DNA of 64,000 nt, from NCBI RefSeq assembly GCF_036373705.1, contig NC_089863.1, positions 3,848,444-3,912,443 of the forward strand, in the 5' to 3' direction. The notes below the pieces were generated by a model. The model did no database searches. It was not told the origin of the DNA and worked only from the letters and a program-made list of their open reading frames with translations. Of this stretch, positions 22,838-34,779 are shown one piece after another. Source of the stretch: Amia ocellicauda. Its lineage: Eukaryota; Chordata; Actinopteri; Amiiformes; Amiidae. Numbering within the stretch: the stretch's first letter is position 1; the number at the start of each line of letters is the position of its first letter. Both the position numbers and the translations under genes were made by a program.

Positions 22838-23075
22838 GGGTGGGAAGTAACGAATTACAACTACTCTCGTTCCTGTAATTGAGTCCCTTTTTAGTTTACT
22901 TGTACCTCTTTGAGTGTTTTTCAAATTCGGTAATTTTACTTTTACTGAAGTATGTTTTGAGTGAATTATTGTACTTCTCTACTTTTAAAAAGGCTTTTGT
23001 TACAGAGTACCCATTTTGTAGACTGTCGTGGAAAAAAGAAATGTGTCTGACAGACAAAAAGACCAATAACTGAAG
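22838..23075. mobile_element. MITE-like fragment (GGGTGGGAAGTAACG family), copy A
   Basis: Starts GGGTGGGAAGTAACGAATTA, a start I associate with nonautonomous DNA elements in fish genomes. The opposite end was not found, so the call is tentative. Confidence 0.35.
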
Positions 23076-23419
23076 GAGCAATACATTCAAATGTCCAGCA
23101 TCCCGCCCACAGCGCTCAGCAGGCCAATCACAGTGTGTGTCTGATGTTATGGCTGGTCAGTCAATGAAGACTTGAAGTCAGTCCTCCAGTCCAGCAGCAG
23201 TGTGGGAAGTGAACTGGCAATGTAGCCTCCAGTATTAGTCAGTAGGGGTGTATACTGTTTAATCGAAATCTAAGAGCGTTTCATTTCAACTATCAAATGT
23301 AAAGACGGGGTCGTGATTTAATAATTTATCTGACTTTGCCAAACCAATATTAATTCAAGTATCAGATAAAACAAAACGACAGCAGACAGTAAATATCTCT
23401 GCGTGTGTGCATTTCTCTT

Positions 23420-23925
23420 CTGGATACTGTGGACAGTTCTGGGCTCCACACTTCTAGAAAGACATCGCTGCTCTAGAGGCAGTTCAGAGGAGAGCCACCA
23501 GACTTATTCCAGGTCTGAAGGGAATGTCCTACTGAGAGACTGAGGACCTGAACCTTTTCACCCTGGAACAGAGGAGACTACGTGGGGACTTGATCCAAGT
23601 CTTCAAAATCATGAAAGGCATCGACCACATCAAACCAGAGGAGCTTTTCCAGATCAGCAGGGACACACGCACCCGGGGACACAAATGGAAATTGGGCTTC
23701 AAGGCATTCAAGACAGAAAACAGGAGACACTTCTTCACACAGAGAGGCGTCACAATCTGAACAAACTCCCCAGCGATGTGGCTGAAGCTGAAAATGTGGG
23801 AACATTCAAGAATAGACTGGATAGGGTCCTTGGATCACTTATTAATGGACACCAAATGAGGACGATGGGTCGAATGGCCTCCTCACATTTGTAAACTTTA
23901 TGTTCTTATGTTCTGTGCAAGTATG
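23420..23925 (+). pseudogene. CR1-type LINE 3' fragment, copy A
   Basis: Very similar to the end of the CR1-type LINE at 62600-63960. Broken frames cover the post-RT region (CR1 landmarks such as LEQRRLRGDLIQ, TRGHKWKL and RRHFFTQRGV). It ends in the 3' tail GGTCGAATGGCCTCCTCACA followed by TTTGTAAACTT. Heavily 5'-truncated. Confidence 0.85.
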
Positions 23926-24470
23926 CAAATAAGTCCTCTCTGTGTCCACCTCTCCTGTCTCTGTGACCACAGTGTTAAAGCTGTTAAAGCTCGTGTAATA
24001 TCCTCCCTTTGCAGATAACCTGCTACTTCTCTTCAATGTGAAGGAGTTATACTAATTTATTTGAAAGTTTTAGTTAAACCGTGAACCCAATCAAGTCACC
24101 GTAAATGTTGATAATGTTTCCATAATTTAAACATTTTCAACTGAAACAACCAACATCAATGCCACAGACTATGGGAGTCATATGCAACTAATACAAAGTG
24201 TGTCTACTGTAATCGTTAAAGTCCGAGACTACAACAATCAGCACTCTAACAGTGAGAGCAAATCTATGACGTCAAATTGGCCCGAGCTTTTCCAAGGCTG
24301 GAGGGCAATTCAGAAGTCCTTGCTTGTGTTTGAACAGGCTGCACAGTGTTGTGAGTCCAGGTCTGCAGGTGCAGTTACACTGCATTGTCAACACCCTTCC
24401 TTACAGACACAAGATGCTCTCAGCACTGGTAATGAGAGGCAGAAACACAGCTTTGTGGACAGGGATTTTA

Positions 24471-26186
24471 TTAGTCAAACAGCCTCATCACTCTTCCTAC
24501 TATACAGGCTGTTACAGTTTCTTGGTTCAATAGAGCACGGCTGGAATGATCTTGATTGCAGCAGCCTCCGATGAACTCTAGAAAAAGAAAGACAGACAAA
24601 TAGGTTATAATAATGAAACGCAAGGTCCCTGAAGCACCAGTGACTCTCTGTCTCTCTGTAAAAAACTCCCTTGTCACTTTTGGAGCTCCACGCATATCTT
24701 TTCTTGATGCTGAAATGCTAATGTTTGTATCTTCAAAATGACCCTTTTGTTTTTGATATGATGTAAAGAATAATGACCAATATACACCGATCAGCCAAAA
24801 CATTATGACCACTGACAGGTGAAGTGAATAACACTGATAATCTCGTTATCATGGCACCTGTCAGTGGGTGGGATATATTAGGCAGCAAGTGAACATTTTG
24901 TCCTCTAAGTTGATGTGTTATAAGCAGGAAAAATGGGCAGCGTAAGCATCTGAGCGACTTTGACGAGGGCCAAATTGTGATGGCTAGACGACTGGGTCAG
25001 AGCATCTCCAAAACTGCAGCTCTTGTGGGGTGTTCCCGGTCTGCAGTGGTCAGTATCAAAAGTGGTCCAAGGAAGGAAAAGCGGTGAACCGGCGACAGGG
25101 TCATGGGCGGCCAAGGCTCATTGATGCACGTGGGGAGCGAAGGCTGGCCCGTGTGGTCCGATCCAACAGACGAGCTACTGTAGCTCAAATTGCTGAAAAA
25201 GTGAATGCTGGTTCTGATAGAAAGGTGTCAGACACACAGTGCATCGCAGTTTGTTGCGTATGGGGCTGCGTAGCCACAGACCAGTCAGGGTGCCCATGCT
25301 GACCCCTGTCCACTGCCGAAAGCGCCTACAATGGGCACGTGAGCATGGGGGGAGCAAAAGGGGGACCTACACATTAGGCAGGTGGTCATAATGTTATGGC
25401 TGATCGCTGTATATGCTTATAAGATCCTTTGCTAACTGATCTGTTGCTCTTGCACATTTCTCTCCAACCCTACAAACCCAGAGGAAGCAAACACACATGT
25501 TTCATATATGTTAGAAAAATACTACTTTATAATTACTTTTCAATCTGAAAAGTTTTTATTGCAACATTTTGCACAAATACACCTTTTGCTGTGAAGTTGA
25601 GAACTGTGGTGAATGGCTTTTTGTATGTAGCTGCAAGAACCCCTGTTAAAGTCATCTGGTGCAGATAGAGCTGTCATGGAACTTGTGTGAGTATAAGATC
25701 TACATTCAATAGTCATAATAATCAGAATTAGTCAACTTTTAAGTCTCCTTACCTTACTTTCCAATACTTAATCCTCCTAATGGTTTGGGAGTAATCTTGT
25801 AGTAGGCCAGTGCACCTACAGCTGAAACTGAAAAGAGAAACATGTAAAGCAGACGAGTGTGGGATCGATACAGCACTAGACTGACACAGACACAATGGGC
25901 GGCTTCTTCATGCTGGACAGATGGTCTGTATCAAGTTTCCAAAAAGACACATAAACCACAGCCTCAGCTTTCAAAACTCTGCATTTTTAAGACCTTGTAT
26001 CATTTAGAAAGTCATCTCCACATTTGCTGTTATTTGGACTAATCTGCACTGCGTTCCTAGTTAAACACTCCTCTGGTGTTTCAGTCCATTGCGGCACAAT
26101 ACACAACGACTGACCATGAATTGTCGTGGGTTTCACTTACTGCTGTAGAGCGCGGCGATGGCGAACAGTATGATTGTAGCCTTCAT
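24471..26186 (-). CDS. Candidate small secreted-peptide gene, copy A (2-3 exons)
   Basis: Family not recognised. On the minus strand a TATA-like box (26239-26233) precedes an ATG at 26186. Exon 1 (26186-26141) encodes a signal peptide ([15 protein letters not shown]) and ends at a good donor, GTAAGT. Exon 2 starts at 25827 (or 25821) after TCTTTTCAG and encodes a short segment containing [11 protein letters not shown]. One reading stops at TAA 25756-25754, giving 39 residues. If the donor at 25757-25756 is used, exon 3 (from 24577, after TTTCTTTTTCTAG) joins. Exon 3 has an open frame with GGCCNQDH, but only the weaker GTATTG donor near 25764 would keep that frame. An AATAAA (24472-24467) overlaps the exon 3 stop. 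A deleted Tc1 copy lies in the putative intron 2. A real transcription unit is likely; the exact product is not settled. Confidence 0.5.
24785..25409 (+). mobile_element. Tc1-like transposon, internally deleted, copy A
   Basis: Same family as 11618-12509. Ends CACCGATCAGCCAAAACATT and its inverse, with TA at 24783-24784 and 25410-25411. Only the N-terminal DNA-binding part of the transposase remains, with small indels. The catalytic region is deleted. Confidence 0.92.
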
Positions 26187-26232
26187 GGTGTCTCTGGGTT
26201 CAGTGTTGTGGTGTGAGGAGCAGAGTCAGCTC

Positions 26233-26239
26233 TATTTAT
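26233..26239 (-). promoter_or_regulatory. TATA-like box of the peptide gene, copy A
   Basis: ATAAATA on the minus strand, about 47 bases upstream of the ATG of the candidate secreted-peptide gene. Copy B has the same box at 39324-39330. Confidence 0.5.
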
Positions 26240-26249
26240 GCAGGAGAGC

Positions 26250-27343
26250 TCACTGCCACAGGGTGTGTCATTTAATACTTTGCATAAGTAAACAAAGCAG
26301 CCGACACGTGGTTATCACAGTGCGATCATGTCCTCTCTCTCAATGCTGCAGGCAGCAAAGTATCATCGAACCACAGAATATCATGGATATTCAGATGAGG
26401 AAGACGTTACTCCAGTGTCACATAATGTTTGCATCAACACACTCCCATACACACAAAGATGTCTTTCAGATGATTCAGACACTCGGATTCATGAAGTTTA
26501 ATGAATGAAGTAAAATCATTGATCAACAGTGTGTTTTAGAGTCTGTTCAGCACTGTGACCGGTCGGCCCTGTCACGGCACAGCTGTTGGGGGCGGCTGGG
26601 TATAGAATAAGGTAAGTTGAATATTCCTGTGCACACCTCAACAAAATACAATCCTTTTAAAGATGCTGTCATTTGAAATACTTTTGTGAGATTTTATTTC
26701 AAACTTTCACCTAAATCTCCTGGTTTCTGCATTGTTTTATGGTTACTTCTGAAGAGTGTTATCTCTGATGGTGTAACATTATATTTTGTAATCAGCTGAT
26801 GATATTCAGTACATTTCTGGTGGTGGTAGTGTTCTCTTGCACATGATTTGCAAATAATATTAACACTTAATTAAATGACATTAATTTAATTCATTTTTAT
26901 TCCCTGTAATGTTGTCCTCTCTAGTTTGAGACCTTGCCATATCCATATTATTGACTTTTAAGAACATGAGAAAGGGTCGAATGGCCTCCTCCCATTCGTA
27001 AACATTGTGCTCGTTTGGTGTCCATTAATAACTCAGTCCAGTCTATTTAGGAATGTTCCCAAATTGTCGGCTTCAGCCAGATTGTACCAGCTCTCTGTGT
27101 GAAGAAGTCTAATTTCCTGTCAGGTGTCTCATACACAACCCTCATGTGTACCAACCTGAACTTCTGGAGAGAGACATAATAGCCTACTTTACTAATCAAA
27201 TTGATATTACTAAGTGTTCTGCTTAAGGAACAGAATGCCCTGATGATGACATCAGTACATTATATTCTATTAGAAAAAGCACACGGTAGTTGGGAGGAAA
27301 TTCTAAGAAAACCTACAGTACTTGTTTCAGAATGAATGAAATA
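26250..27343. other. No gene seen; small opposed CR1 pieces
   Basis: AT-rich flank upstream of the minus-strand peptide gene. A CR1 3' tail in plus orientation (about 26965-27003) is followed by a CR1 piece in minus orientation (about 27015-27170), a small head-to-head arrangement. The same pieces recur in copy B at about 40056-40261. Confidence 0.55.
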
Positions 27344-29930
27344 TGTAACAGATTACTGATACAGAATACACACAATTATTACATTGTTGTGTTTTTTTAT
27401 CCACTGTTTAAATGACCTTATGTAAAATGTGTGGTGGAACTCATCTGAGAGGCTGCATGTAAATGCATTTGTTTTCCAGTGGTCTAAATGACATTGTATG
27501 ATGTTGATATGCTTCAGTGTTTTAAGATAGAGAGGACACCTTTATAGTACCCAATGATGTATTCAGTAGTTTCACAACACCGATTTGTAGGGTGGTGGGC
27601 GAATGGGATTTTATTTGATTTGGGCTTATTCTCTTGGCTATGGAAATGACCCCAAAAGCCAAACCCCAAAAAGTAATGCGGCTCCCTGTACCGCCTACAC
27701 AGGTTTTTAAGAGCAAGGTCTAGCTTGGCTAGTTGAATCTCCTGAATGTCGGATGGAATGCGATTTTGTAGGCGTTGGATGACCGACGTCCATGAAACTT
27801 AATCGAGTGATCTGATGTGTGTGCCGCGGAAGAAGATGGATATTGATTAGACGAAGGAGTGTCGAGTTATAATGAGTCTGATTTATCATTGAACAGAGTG
27901 TCCATAGGTGTGACTCCTGGAGTAACAGAGTTGCGTGACAGGGCGAGAGTTCATGGGAATGAGGCAAGTTGGTTTGAAATAATTTCTGATGGGATAGTTT
28001 TGGGTGTTTAAAGGCAAGATTGTTAACCTGTAACTTGAGGAAGGAAGATGAAGGCGAAGAAGGGGTTGAAATGTGATTGAGCGCTAAAAGGGGAGACTCT
28101 CGGGATCCGAGAGGCTTGAAGGAAACAGACTGGTATGTAATGATCGAGTAAAGTGCAGAGTCGTGGAGTGGATGGTGATGAATCTCAATTGTGAGATGAA
28201 GTGTAGCAGACTGGTTAAGGTGTCCATTTATGGAAGTTTGAGGTGGCCGGAGTGATCATTTATGATACTGCCGATTGTGCTGGTTAATGTTTTTGAGTTG
28301 GAAACCCCAAAAAAGCGAGATGGTGAAAGAAGACCACATTACACATTAAGGATGCTGGAGAAATGTCGAGGGCACGACCAGTGACGGGACGAAACACGGT
28401 GTGATGGACAGGTGGGCGGAGAGCAGCCCTGGGTCCTAGCAAGAATGAAGGAGTGGAGGAATAGAGGAGGACATGGGTTCCCAAGGAAAGCACACAGTCC
28501 GGTTGGAGGAAGGGTTAGACTGGTCTGCAGAAAACACGCTGCTGGCTGCGAAGAGGTCCTGCACAATGAGGTTGCCTAGAAGATCACAGGAGACCAGTAG
28601 GCAGCAACAGACAATACAACATGTAGGAGGAAAGGGTTACATGGGTCTGTAGGAACGCTCTGGTGGCTGCTAAGAGGTCCTGCAAGGGCGGGGGGGGAGG
28701 GTTAGAGCACCAAGTAGGTCTACGGAAAACGAGGCTGTGGCTAGGGGAAGAGAGGGAAGGCCACATGGGGGCCAACCGCACAGAGGGTCATGGCTATGAG
28801 GGCCTTGGGCATGGAGGACCCTGATGGTTACTGGTGAAAAGAAGCCATACGCGAAGAGGGCTGCACGAGGGCCCCTGGCAATAAGTGCCGCAAGCGATGA
28901 AGGCAGGCGGGGCTGCGGGGGTTTGAAGAACACTGAATAGGGCTACGGGAAAGTAGCGAGACAGTGGCATTGGGGCCGCACGAGGGCCACAGGCGATGGG
29001 GGCCACACGAGGGCCTTTTGTGATGAAAACGGGGCTGCAGGTGAGGGGAAGAGAGGAAGGGCCACATGGGGGCCAACGCAGAGGGTCATGGCTATGAGGG
29101 CCACAGGCAGGGAGGACCACGAGGGTTGCTGGAGAATAGGGGCCGCATGCAACTTGAGAGCTGCTGGTGATGTGGGCCGCACGAGGGCCATGCGTGATGG
29201 TGGGCAGGGCAAAGTGGGTGGGGGGAGCACCAAGCAGGGCTGCGGGAGGGTAGGTAGACAGTGGAAGCTAAAACGAGGCTGCAGCGTGGGAAATAGAGGG
29301 ATGCATGGGGGTTGCGGTGGGGGGAGTGTGTCAATGGTCCGCATTGTGTCATAGAATGCCACAGGTGAGGAGGCAGCAGGTGATAGGGGGGCCGCATGAG
29401 GGTGCAGCCTATGATTGCTGCAGACAAAGGGGGTCATAGGCGAAGAGGGCCCTTGCTGATAACATCACAAGGAGGGTGCAGGGGAAAGCAGTACAGGGCT
29501 TGCAGGACGAAGAAGAGGAGTGGGGAGGAGGAAGGGTGCCAGGGGAGGAGCCTGTAGGTGGAATAACTGTTGCAGGGAGACCGTGGGAAGCCATGCAGTG
29601 CAGCGACGGGGACTGGAAGGAGCCATAGGGCTGCGAGGAGCGCTGAGGGGAAAAGAATGCGACTATGTGGTGACCGGGGGGGGTTGGCTGGGGGCGCAGG
29701 AAAGAGCCACACAGGGCTGCAGGGAGCGCTGCGGGTGAAGATGAGGATGATCCATGCTGTGCAGCGATGGGGACTGGAAGGAGCCATAGGGCTGTGGGGA
29801 GCGCTGCGGGGAAACAGGATTGTACATACGGTGCAGCGGGGTTGACTGGAAGGAGCTGCGCGGAGCTGCAGGATGACCATGAGGTGGATATATATGTATA
29901 CATAGTACACAGTGTCTTTTACACTGTCTC
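27344..29930. repeat. GC-rich degenerate tandem sequence; no gene recognised
   Basis: Sequence between the two duplicated blocks. From about 28620 to 29450 it is G-rich on the plus strand, with a degenerate repeat of roughly 300 bp: the segment GGGGAAGAGAGGG...GGCCACATGGGGGCC recurs at about 28743 and 29044. From 29560 to 29860 a second unit of about 160 bp (CGGGGACTGGAAGGAGCCAT) appears twice. The part 27520-28330 is not tandem. Its minus strand has a broken frame with an unusual segment (YREPHYFLGFGFWGHFHSQ) that I cannot assign. The many open frames here reflect composition. Confidence 0.6.
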
Positions 29931-32560
29931 TCTCAGTTTGTGGCAGGTGAGCACATAGTCGGCAGCCAGCTCTGCTGTATGCTCATCCTCTCCTAACAGG
30001 ATTTTTATTTTGCCTTTATCACTGAGCTCTTGGATCCTGTGACCTGGGCTGAGAGTTTCGGGAGGTGCGTGTCCCTGGCTGTGGAGTATTTGGTTCAGTG
30101 CAGCAGGAAGTGCGTCTCGTCCTCCACCTCCCCCTGCTCACACTGTCCACACAGTCTCTCCTCTCTGGGCTTCCAGGTCTGCCTGTGTCGCCCTGTTTCT
30201 ATTTCCAAGCTGTGGGCACTGAGTCTGTACTGGATCAGGTTTGTCTCTGTTTGGGGTCCTTCACTCTCAGCGGGTACGGTGCCAGGCTGTAGTCCCTCTG
30301 TAGAGAGCGGTCACACTGCAGTTTGTGCTGCTGCTCAGTTTCTGTGTGCCAGCGCTCCAGGTATTGTGCTCTCATCTTCTTGGTGATGATGTTGATCCTG
30401 GTGCCCGCTGTCTGCCCACTGGGGCTGGTGTGGCTCTGCTCAGTGAGGGGCTGTGCCAGGGTACGAATGGCGCACTGTTTAGGGCCATGCTCCTGGCTCC
30501 TCAGTGCCGTGTGGCAGTAGGAGTCAGGGTGGCTGTTGTTGAGGTTGAAGAGGCCCCAAATTCCTCACCCATACATGAGGTTACCAAGGAGCACATAATG
30601 AGACCAGCGTCTACCGGTTTGTACCAGATGCATCTCTCTGCACACACACAAAGCAAATGTAGTGCAGAACGTACATTCAAGTAAAACCATAAGAAGATGA
30701 GGAAGTGGGCACACAACCCCCCTTTGCTTATTTAGACATACATTAGATACGTGTGGAAGAGAGATAACGAAATGGCTACATATGTCTCCATATTTGGGCA
30801 TAAAATAGAAAACGTTGTGTTTAAGCTTGATCAGGAAGACAGTTAAGATGTCATAAGAAAAGGTAGTTGTCTCCCCCTTATTGGTTCAAACTCACTCTGT
30901 CCAGGACATCGCAGTATGTATAAAACACCATGTAAGCTCTATGATTTTAGGGAAGTTGAGACAGAGACCTGCGTGTCTGTGTGTGACTTTCCTCCAAGCT
31001 GCTTGAATAAAGACTCTGTTTGATTCAATCTATTCGACAGTCTGGTTTCTGAAAGTAATTAAAAAGTGGATTCTTAAAGGTGGACCCAGTACTTGAGGGC
31101 CCTCTTGTGCACAGTGAGCAGCAGGGGGAGGCGGCCCAGTTCAGCTCTGCATGCGTTATTGGCTGCTCTCCTGTGCAGCTGGAGCAGGTGTCTGCAGAAC
31201 TGCAGGTGCAGGCTCTCAGTTGGGCTGCTGTCCCACTTGCTGTAATCAGGATAAGTTACTGGGCCCCACACTTCACTACCATACAGGAGGACAATATACT
31301 GTCAAAGATTTTAAGCCAGATCCTCACTGGGGGTTTTAAGTTGTACAATCATTTTTTATTGCATAAAAAGCCCTGCGTGCCTTTTCTTTCAGTGCACTCA
31401 TAGCTGCATTGAAGCCCCCTGATGTCCAGACCAAGGTATGTGTAATTGGTTGTGTGCTGTACCGTGTTGCCATTTAGAAAGAATTGAAATTGCTGTGCTT
31501 GGTTCTTGGCTCTTTTCTGGAACACCTTGATTGTGGTCTTGTCCAGGTTGGCTTCCAGGGCCCAGTCCTGGCAGTACTGCTCTAGTATGGTCAGGCTCTG
31601 CTGCAGCCCCTGCTGTGTGGGTGAGAGCAGGACCAGGTCATCAGCGTACAGCAGTAGTTTGACAGTGGAGTGGTGCAGAATGAGGCCTGGTGCTGAGGAC
31701 TGCTCCAGCACTGAAGCCAGCTCATCAATATAGATATTAAAGAGTGTAGGACTCAGGCTGCAGCCCTAACGCACTCCGCGACCCTGGTGGAAGAACTCTG
31801 TCACACCTTTGCACTGGTTTTCCTGGTACATGTTTTTGATGATGTCATAGGTTTTCCCTCCTATGCCACTCTCCAGCAGTCTGAGGAACAGTCCGGGCTG
31901 CCAGATGGAGTCAAAGGCTTTTTTGAAGTCGACGAAGCAAGCAAAGACTTTCCCCATGTTGGTGCCGTGTACATGTTTGTTGAGGAGGCTGTGCAGAGTG
32001 TAGATGTGGTCGGTGCTGCGGTGTTTGGGAAGAAAGACGATCTGGCCTCTGTTCAGCACACTGTGCTCTGACAGGAAGCTCAGGATTGTGCTGTTCAGGA
32101 AGCTGCTGAAAACCCTCCCCAGGCTGCTGCTCACACAGATCCCTCTGTAGTTGGAGGGGTCCAGCTTGTCGCCACTCTTGTGGAAGGGGTGATGAGCCCT
32201 TGGTTCCTCAGAGCAGGGAAGCAGCCTGCAGTCAGCACCAGGTAGTACAGCTTCAGCAGGGCCTCCTGTAATGCCAGGCTGCTGTGCTTCAGCATCTCAT
32301 TGAGGATACAATCTGCCCCACTGGATTTTTTAGATTTCAGAGATTTTATTCTTTCCTTCAGTTCCTTGCAGGGTAATGGGGGTGTCCAGGGGGTTTTGAT
32401 TGTCTTTGATAATGTTTTCTAAATCCTTTAGTTTCTTTAGGGTCAAATTTTGTTCTGGTGTTCTGGTGTTATGCTCTGGCATTTCTTGGTATAGATTTTC
32501 AAAGTAATTTTTCCAAATGTTACCATTCTGAATTTCCAGTTCTCTATTTTGCTTGTTGGA
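29930..32560 (-). pseudogene. LINE, RT and C-terminal part (3' portion, minus)
   Basis: On the minus strand, reading down from 32560: a linker (NGNIWKNYFENLYQE), the first RT motifs (FACFVDFKKAFDSIW, 32134-31766), and the catalytic box LLLYADDLVLLS (31711-31349). Post-RT sequence follows, and a C-terminal Cys/His cluster lies in about 30160-30050 (CEQGEVEDETHFLLHC). Several stops and frame breaks are present. YADD and the overall layout show a non-LTR element of the Jockey/I-like assemblage; I cannot name the clade. An LTR-like insertion interrupts it at about 30600-31073. The end near 29930 is approximate. Confidence 0.75.
30600..31073 (+). mobile_element. LTR-like insertion inside the LINE
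   Basis: The stretch is foreign to the surrounding LINE frame. In plus orientation it has TATAAAA at 30919-30925 and AATAAA at 31006-31011, about 85 bases apart, followed by ACTCTGTTTGATTCAATC. This looks like the U3-R-U5 layout of a solo LTR. The TG and CA ends and a target duplication could not be fixed, so the limits are approximate. There is no coding sequence. Confidence 0.4.
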
Positions 32561-33558
32561 GATCTCAACGCCAGAACAGACAGACAGATTGACTTCATCT
32601 CCACACAGGGAAACAACCATGTCTTTGGAAATGCCCCATGGTACCACAGCAGTGTGACCCGCCAGAGAAACAGCTACGACAGCATGGTCAACGACAGTAG
32701 CAAAGAGCTGCTGAGCCTATGTCGAGGCCTGGGGCTGTACATCATCAATGGCCGGATCAGGGGGGACTCCTTAGGAAGATACACTTACAACTGAGCACTT
32801 GGCAGTAGCATAGTGGACTACGCAATTACTGACATGGACCCAAACAATTTGAATGCATTTACAGTCAAGCAGCAAACCCTCCTGTCTGACCACTGTCACA
32901 CAGTGCTGTACATCAAGAGGACAGACCAGCCACACCCCAGCCAGCAGACGGCCTCCAACCTCTTCAACCTCACTGCCTCCTACACTTGGACACAGCAGAG
33001 CATCTCAGAGTATGAGAAAGCACTCTGCAATACACAGGTTGGAAATGTATTGCAAAACTTATGAATCAAACACAAATGGAGTAAATTTAGCAATAAGAGA
33101 GCTAAATTACATATTTGAAATCCCAGCCACCAAGTCTAACCTAAGAAAAAATTCAAATAAAAAACAGAACAAAAAGGGACATTCAAAAGAAAAATGGTTT
33201 AATGCTGAATGCAAAGAAATCAGAAAGGAACTGCAATCTCTTTCCAACCAGAAGCACAGAGATCCAGATAACACCGCACTATGGCATCACTACCACCACA
33301 CACTTAAAACACTACAAATACACCATAAGAAAGAAAAGAGACAATTATATCACCAACAAACTGGAAACAATTGAAGAATCAATTGATCAAAACACCTTCT
33401 GGGAAATTCGGAACCTGTTAAGTTACAGCAAGCAAAATAGAGATCTGGCAATTCAAAATGGCAACATTAGGAAAAATTACTTTGAAAATCTATACCAAGA
33501 AATACCAGAGCAGACTATAACACCAGAAAAAAAATTGACCCTAAAGAAACTAACGGAT
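32561..33558 (+). pseudogene. LINE endonuclease part (5' portion, plus), inverted relative to its RT part
   Basis: Plus-strand frames encode the second half of an APE-type endonuclease: GDLNART (catalytic Asp/Asn), LCRGLGLYIINGR, GRYTYN, a conserved VDYAI and LLSDHCH. A linker ending NGNIRKNYFENLYQEI and LTLKKLTDL follows. That linker matches the start of the minus-strand RT part (about 88% by eye), so both pieces belong to one family. The piece ends where the copy B minisatellite begins. Stops and frame shifts make it non-functional. Confidence 0.75.
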
Positions 33559-34075
33559 CTGTGCTCACTGTATTACACTGCTGTCACACTGCTCTGTGCT
33601 CACTGTATTACACTGCTGTCACACTGCTCTGCGTTCACTGTATTACACTGTTGTCACACTGCTCTGTGCTCACTGTATTACACTGTCACACTGCTCTGTG
33701 CTCACTGTATTACACTGCTGTCACACTGCTCTGTGCTCACTGTATTACACTGTTTTCACACTGCTCTGTGCTCACTGTATTACACTGTCACACTGCTCTG
33801 TGTTCACTGTATTACACTGTTGTCACACTGCTCTGTGCTCACTGTATTACACTGTCACACTGCTCTGTGTTCACTGTATTACACTGTTGTCACACTGCTC
33901 TGTGCTCACTGTATTACACTGTCACACTGCTCTGTGCTCACTGTATTACACTGTTTTCACACTGCTCTGTGCTCACTGTATTACACTGTCACACTGCTCT
34001 GTGCTCACTGTATTACACTGCTGTCACACTGCTCTGTGCTCACTGTATTACACTGCTGTCACACTGCTCTGTGCT
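33559..34075 (+). repeat. Minisatellite, 32/35-bp units, ~15 copies (copy B)
   Basis: Same unit family as 17866-20332, ending 52 bp before the RNase start. Most units have C at the variable position, as in the right part of the larger array. Confidence 0.96.
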
Positions 34076-34127
34076 CAGTTCTGACCGGGGTGTTGCTGTG
34101 TCTCCTACAGGCGCTGGCGGATCACAG

Positions 34128-34601
34128 ATGGCGATGATCAGACTGCTCTTCCTCCTGGCCCTGATGTGCTCCTGATGTGCGTGTCTGGAGCTGCCTGATG
34201 CCCAGAGTCACAGTGCAGCGGAGAACACCACTCTACAAGCCCTTAGAAGGACGCATGTCTGTGCTTTACATCCACTATATAATTCATTCATTCAGAGGCA
34301 TATTGCCAGAAATGCGGTGTTAAACAACTTTTGCAGGCAAAAAATGACACAAGATGTCTATAATGTGGAAGGTCATCGCAAACCTGTAAATGATTTCATC
34401 GTAGAGAGAATCGGAAATGTTAGGCACATTTGTTATAGTGAAGGCAACATCACAAGCTTAAGCACATTCCCAATCAGACGATGCAGACTGAGGAATAACT
34501 CCATGTTCCTGGAGAGAGCCCCAGTCCCGCAGACTTTCCAGCTCCCTCTCAATCCCCAGTCACCACATACCTTCCTCACAGGGGAAATGGTGACTAATTA
34601 A
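34128..34601 (+). pseudogene. RNase A-superfamily gene, copy B, nonsense codon in the signal peptide
   Basis: Matches 20383-20856 with very few changes. Codon 16 is TGA (34173-34175) where copy A has AGA, so translation from the same ATG would stop within the signal peptide. A second change gives Tyr for Asn in HICNSEG. The next in-frame ATG (34317) would skip the signal peptide. I therefore treat it as a pseudogene of the copy A gene, unless the stop is a sequencing error. Confidence 0.8.
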
Positions 34602-34779
34602 GCCCAGTGTTTGACTACATTCAACACAATCCCAGAATGCACTGCAGCTCTCCAGGCCTGGGTTTGGCCCCGTTGCTCGTCTGTCTGTCTGTCTGTCTGA
34701 CGTGTATTGACACAGAGATGCTTTTCAGTTGCCTGCCTGCCTGCCTGCTTTTCAGAGGTCAGTGGCCCCCGGGCTCAGG

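Larger units (their letters stand above)
17866..27343 (+). repeat. Segmental duplication, copy A
   Basis: Direct repeat of the block at 33559-40434 with very few base differences. The offset is 13,745 up to 24346 and 13,091 after 25000; the change is a 654-bp segment present only here. It carries the minisatellite, an RNase A-like gene, an IBR exon, transposon relics and a candidate peptide gene. The left edge is in the minisatellite, so its exact position is uncertain. The right edge of homology is 27343. Confidence 0.93.

Noticed and set aside
26158-26508. Plus-strand frame of 116 codons
   Set aside because: Antisense to the signal-peptide exon and promoter of the minus-strand peptide gene; no domain and no splice logic.
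28284-29910. Pro/Ser-rich minus-strand frames of 60-165 codons and their plus counterparts
   Set aside because: They lie in G-rich tandem sequence, overlap in several frames on both strands and show no domain.
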